From contig DBHK01000025.1 in the NCBI GenBank assembly GCA_002295635.1, positions 124,001 through 188,000 of the forward strand: a stretch of DNA of 64,000 nt, in the 5' to 3' direction. How positions within the stretch are numbered: the stretch's first letter is position 1; the number at the start of each line of letters is the position of its first letter. Shown here in pieces: positions 61,811-64,000 of the stretch. A program made the position numbers and the translations under genes. Below the pieces are notes generated by a model. It was not told the DNA's origin. It did no database searches and saw only the letters and a list, made by a program, of their open reading frames with translations. This DNA comes from UBA830 sp002295635. Its GTDB lineage: Bacteria > Pseudomonadota > Alphaproteobacteria > MPNO01 > UBA830.

Positions 61811-64000
61811 CTAGTCGGCAAGACTAACTCTTAGCGCCCGCCAAACCTTCTCTGGCGTCGCCGGCATTTCGATGGTAGTTCCGCCAGCGTTGTGTAGCGC
61901 ATCATTGACAGCATTCATCACCGCCGGCATAGCGCCGACTGTTCCAGACTCACCAACCCCCTTTACGCCCAGTGGGTTGCGGGCAGTAGGCACCTCGTTG
62001 GCGGCTATATTAAAATTGCAAAAATCGTCAGCCCGCGGCATGCAGTAATCCATAAATGAGCCTGTTAGAAGCTGGCCTGAGTCTCGTTCGTAGTTTATAT
62101 CCTCCATAAGGATCTGGCCCGCGCCTTGAACAATACCGCCGTGGATTTGGCCGTCGAATAGCAGGGGATTCAGAATTGTGCCGGCATCATCGATGGCAGT
62201 GTAACGAACCAGTTCTACCCGCCCAGTATCGGTATCTACCTCAACCTCGGCTACGTGTACTCCGTTAGGAAATGTTGATCCGTCCCCGGAACTAGCACCG
62301 AATTGACCGTGCTCGTATAAACCTGGCTCGATATCCGGCGGTAACTTTGGTTTGACATAGGCGGTCTTAGCAACATCCTCAAGACTTACTGATCGGTCTG
62401 TGCCGACCACTGTGAAAGCTCCATCACCAAATGCGATATCGCCCTCCGCAGCTTCGAGCATATGAGCAGCGATGCGCTTGCCCTTTTCAATGATCTTGTC
62501 CGCAGCCTCCACAATGGCAGCACTAACGAACACAGCAACACGCGCATTAAACGTGCCAACACCATGGGCCACTTTATCCGTGTCCCCATAGCGATAGACC
62601 ACCTTTTCCGGTTCAACTCCCAGTCTGTCGGAGAGCACCTGCTTAAAGGTGGTGCCGTGGCCCTGGCCGTGATCCATAGCGCCCGAAAGCATCGTGACTC
62701 CTCCGGTTGCATCGAAGCGGATTTCGATATGCTCGAAATTTGTGTTGGCAACACCAGTGATCGAGTTCGATGTTCCGAAACCCAACAATTTCCCGCGTTT
62801 TTTTGCTTCGATGCGACGGGTCTCTATATCTTTATAACCGGCCGCAACGAGACATTCTTCATAGTTTCCGGTGAAATCCCCACAATCAAAGTAATCGCCC
62901 ATCGATGTTCTGAACGGCAGCGCGTCGGGGGGTATCGTATTGCGCCGACGTAGTTCTACCGCGTCAATACCGATTTGGCGTGCTGCAACATCCACCATGA
63001 CTTCTAATACATGGACGGGTTCTGGTTTCGCGCCGCCTCGGTATTGAGCATTGCTCATCATATTTGTTAGAACACCGGTAACTTGCGCAAAGACTGCAGG
63101 GATCCCGTAGACGCCGGCTAGTCCGCCAAGGCCACTAGTGGCACACCCAACGTTCCGGTCCGTCGTATAATAAGCCCCGATGGGCACCTTGGTATGGGTG
63201 CGTAGGCCGAGGAATATACCATCTTCGTCCAGTGCAAGTTCCGCTTCCACAAAACCACCCCGAGCGTGATCATCACTGAGGATACTCTCGGTGCGTTCCG
63301 CGATCCATTTCACCGGTCGGCCAGTTACCTCGGATGCCCAGAGGCTGAGTGCATATTCCGGGTAAACCCCGCCGCGGATCCCGAACCCTCCGCCCATATT
63401 GTCACATACAACATGTAACTTGGACTGCGGCATCTTAAATATCTGCCCGGCAATCTGCTGTCGCATACCATGCACCGATTGCACGGTGGCACGCAGGTTA
63501 TAACGGTCTTCGAATTCGTCATAGTGACCAATACAGCCTCGATTTTCCATTGCATTGCCGGCCACCCGGTTAACACAAACCCGGTGGCGGACTAGATGTG
63601 TCGCCCCTTTGAAAGCTGCCTCCGTCGCCTGCTCATCACCGCGCTTGTAAGTAAAAGCCTCGTTGTCAGGATTTTCCTCCCAAACTGAAGCGTGGCCAGA
63701 GTCGAGCGCGTCGTCCAGTGACGCGAGAACAGGAAGCGAATTAAATTCGAATTCGATTAGTTCGGCGGCGTCTTTTGCCTGATTTACCGTTTCTGCGACG
63801 ATAAACGCAATCGCCTCGCCGACATATCGCACGCGCCCCTGAGCCAGTAGAGGCCTAATCCGAACAAAGCCATCCGACCCATCTATCTTCTTACAGGGTG
63901 TTAGTACACCTATATTTCCAAGATCCCGTGCCGCCAAGTCGTCTCCAGTCAGTATTGCCAGCACCCCAGGCGCAGTCCGCGCCGGATCGACGTTCAGTGA
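61811..64000 (-). CDS. Xanthine dehydrogenase-family molybdopterin-binding large subunit (5' truncated by window edge)
   Basis: At least 729 residues are encoded, and the frame is open to base 64000, so the N-terminus is missing. PGVLAILTGDDLAARDLG, MGGGFGIRGGVYPEYA (Mo-cofactor region), SNAQYRGGAKPEP and the C-terminal GVKGVGESGTVG with the catalytic Glu identify a molybdenum hydroxylase large subunit of the CoxL/xanthine dehydrogenase type. AQYRGG, not the AYRCSFR of form I CO dehydrogenase, makes CO oxidation unlikely. Small iron-sulfur and FAD subunits probably lie beyond the right edge. Substrate unknown. Confidence 0.93.
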   Translation of the reverse strand, partial: SLNVDPARTAPGVLAILTGDDLAARDLGNIGVLTPCKKIDGSDGFVRIRPLLAQGRVRYVGEAIAFIVAETVNQAKDAAELIEFEFNSLPVLASLDDALDSGHASVWEENPDNEAFTYKRGDEQATEAAFKGATHLVRHRVCVNRVAGNAMENRGCIGHYDEFEDRYNLRATVQSVHGMRQQIAGQIFKMPQSKLHVVCDNMGGGFGIRGGVYPEYALSLWASEVTGRPVKWIAERTESILSDDHARGGFVEAELALDEDGIFLGLRTHTKVPIGAYYTTDRNVGCATSGLGGLAGVYGIPAVFAQVTGVLTNMMSNAQYRGGAKPEPVHVLEVMVDVAARQIGIDAVELRRRNTIPPDALPFRTSMGDYFDCGDFTGNYEECLVAAGYKDIETRRIEAKKRGKLLGFGTSNSITGVANTNFEHIEIRFDATGGVTMLSGAMDHGQGHGTTFKQVLSDRLGVEPEKVVYRYGDTDKVAHGVGTFNARVAVFVSAAIVEAADKIIEKGKRIAAHMLEAAEGDIAFGDGAFTVVGTDRSVSLEDVAKTAYVKPKLPPDIEPGLYEHGQFGASSGDGSTFPNGVHVAEVEVDTDTGRVELVRYTAIDDAGTILNPLLFDGQIHGGIVQGAGQILMEDINYERDSGQLLTGSFMDYCMPRADDFCNFNIAANEVPTARNPLGVKGVGESGTVGAMPAVMNAVNDALHNAGGTTIEMPATPEKVWRALRVSLAD

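Noticed and set aside
1..64000. CRISPR arrays, insertion sequences, prophage or integrase genes
   Set aside because: No regularly spaced repeats, transposase-like proteins or phage genes were seen on reading the whole window. The hsdR remnant and the tRNA gene hint at an old island, but no mobility gene remains.
61811..64000. Form I CO dehydrogenase large subunit
   Set aside because: The active-site loop of form I enzymes (AYRCSFR) is absent; AQYRGG is found instead, so only a general xanthine-dehydrogenase-family call is given.

Overview
The window looks like a scaffold from an alphaproteobacterium, most likely near Rhodospirillales. This rests on recognisable gene orders: a DUF3576 lipoprotein, leuS, lptE, holA run; an xthA, lolA, ftsK, aminotransferase run; and a YbaK, YbbN, LON-domain, Trm112-like, DUF971, ubiH-like run. 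A 332-base run of N (10240-10571) shows that this is a draft assembly. Base composition is uneven by eye: the purF-fumC stretch (about 5.0-9.7 kb) is AT-rich, while the glycan operon (about 18-30 kb) is GC-rich. No CRISPR array, insertion sequence, prophage or integrase was found.

Layout. 1-9.7 kb: the 3' end of purH, two membrane transporters of unknown substrate, a thiol-dioxygenase-like cupin, a Trm112-methyltransferase fusion, purF, a YeiH-family membrane protein and fumC. 9.8-11.2 kb: a scar containing the decayed 3' end of a type I restriction gene (hsdR), a tRNA-Gly(GCC) split by the assembly gap, and a decayed prolyl-tRNA editing gene. 11.3-17.9 kb: YbbN-like co-chaperone, LON-domain protein, Trm112-like protein, DUF971, ubiquinone hydroxylase, an MBL-fold hydrolase and two methyltransferases.

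17.9-34.5 kb is the most distinctive part. A tightly coupled minus-strand operon of eleven genes holds four glycosyltransferases, a histidine phosphatase, a polysaccharide deacetylase, a small membrane protein and a complete oligopeptide-type ABC importer. Many of its junctions are 4-base stop/start overlaps. Divergent from it are an unusual ABC exporter, a stand-alone cyclic-nucleotide-binding protein and a small methyltransferase. The exporter's ATPase domain carries about 290 extra residues containing three Q-loop-like segments, and several catalytic residues are substituted. I infer a surface-glycan or glycolipid synthesis and export/recycling system and consider it the best candidate for something undescribed.

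34.6-64 kb: a copper/heavy-metal P-type ATPase, exonuclease III, a glutamine-amidotransferase hydrolase, lolA, ftsK and an aminotransferase; an operon of a two-subunit aconitase X with three short-chain dehydrogenases (the third lacks the catalytic Tyr/Lys); a response regulator, an L,D-transpeptidase, a YggS protein and a porin with a clear terminator; the leuS-lptE-holA cluster; a lipid-modification operon (FAD oxidoreductase, cyclopropane-fatty-acid-synthase-like enzyme, chalcone-isomerase-like protein, MFS transporter) in which the usual DUF1365 gene seems reduced to a stub; then a class II aldolase and the large subunit of a molybdenum hydroxylase running off the right edge.
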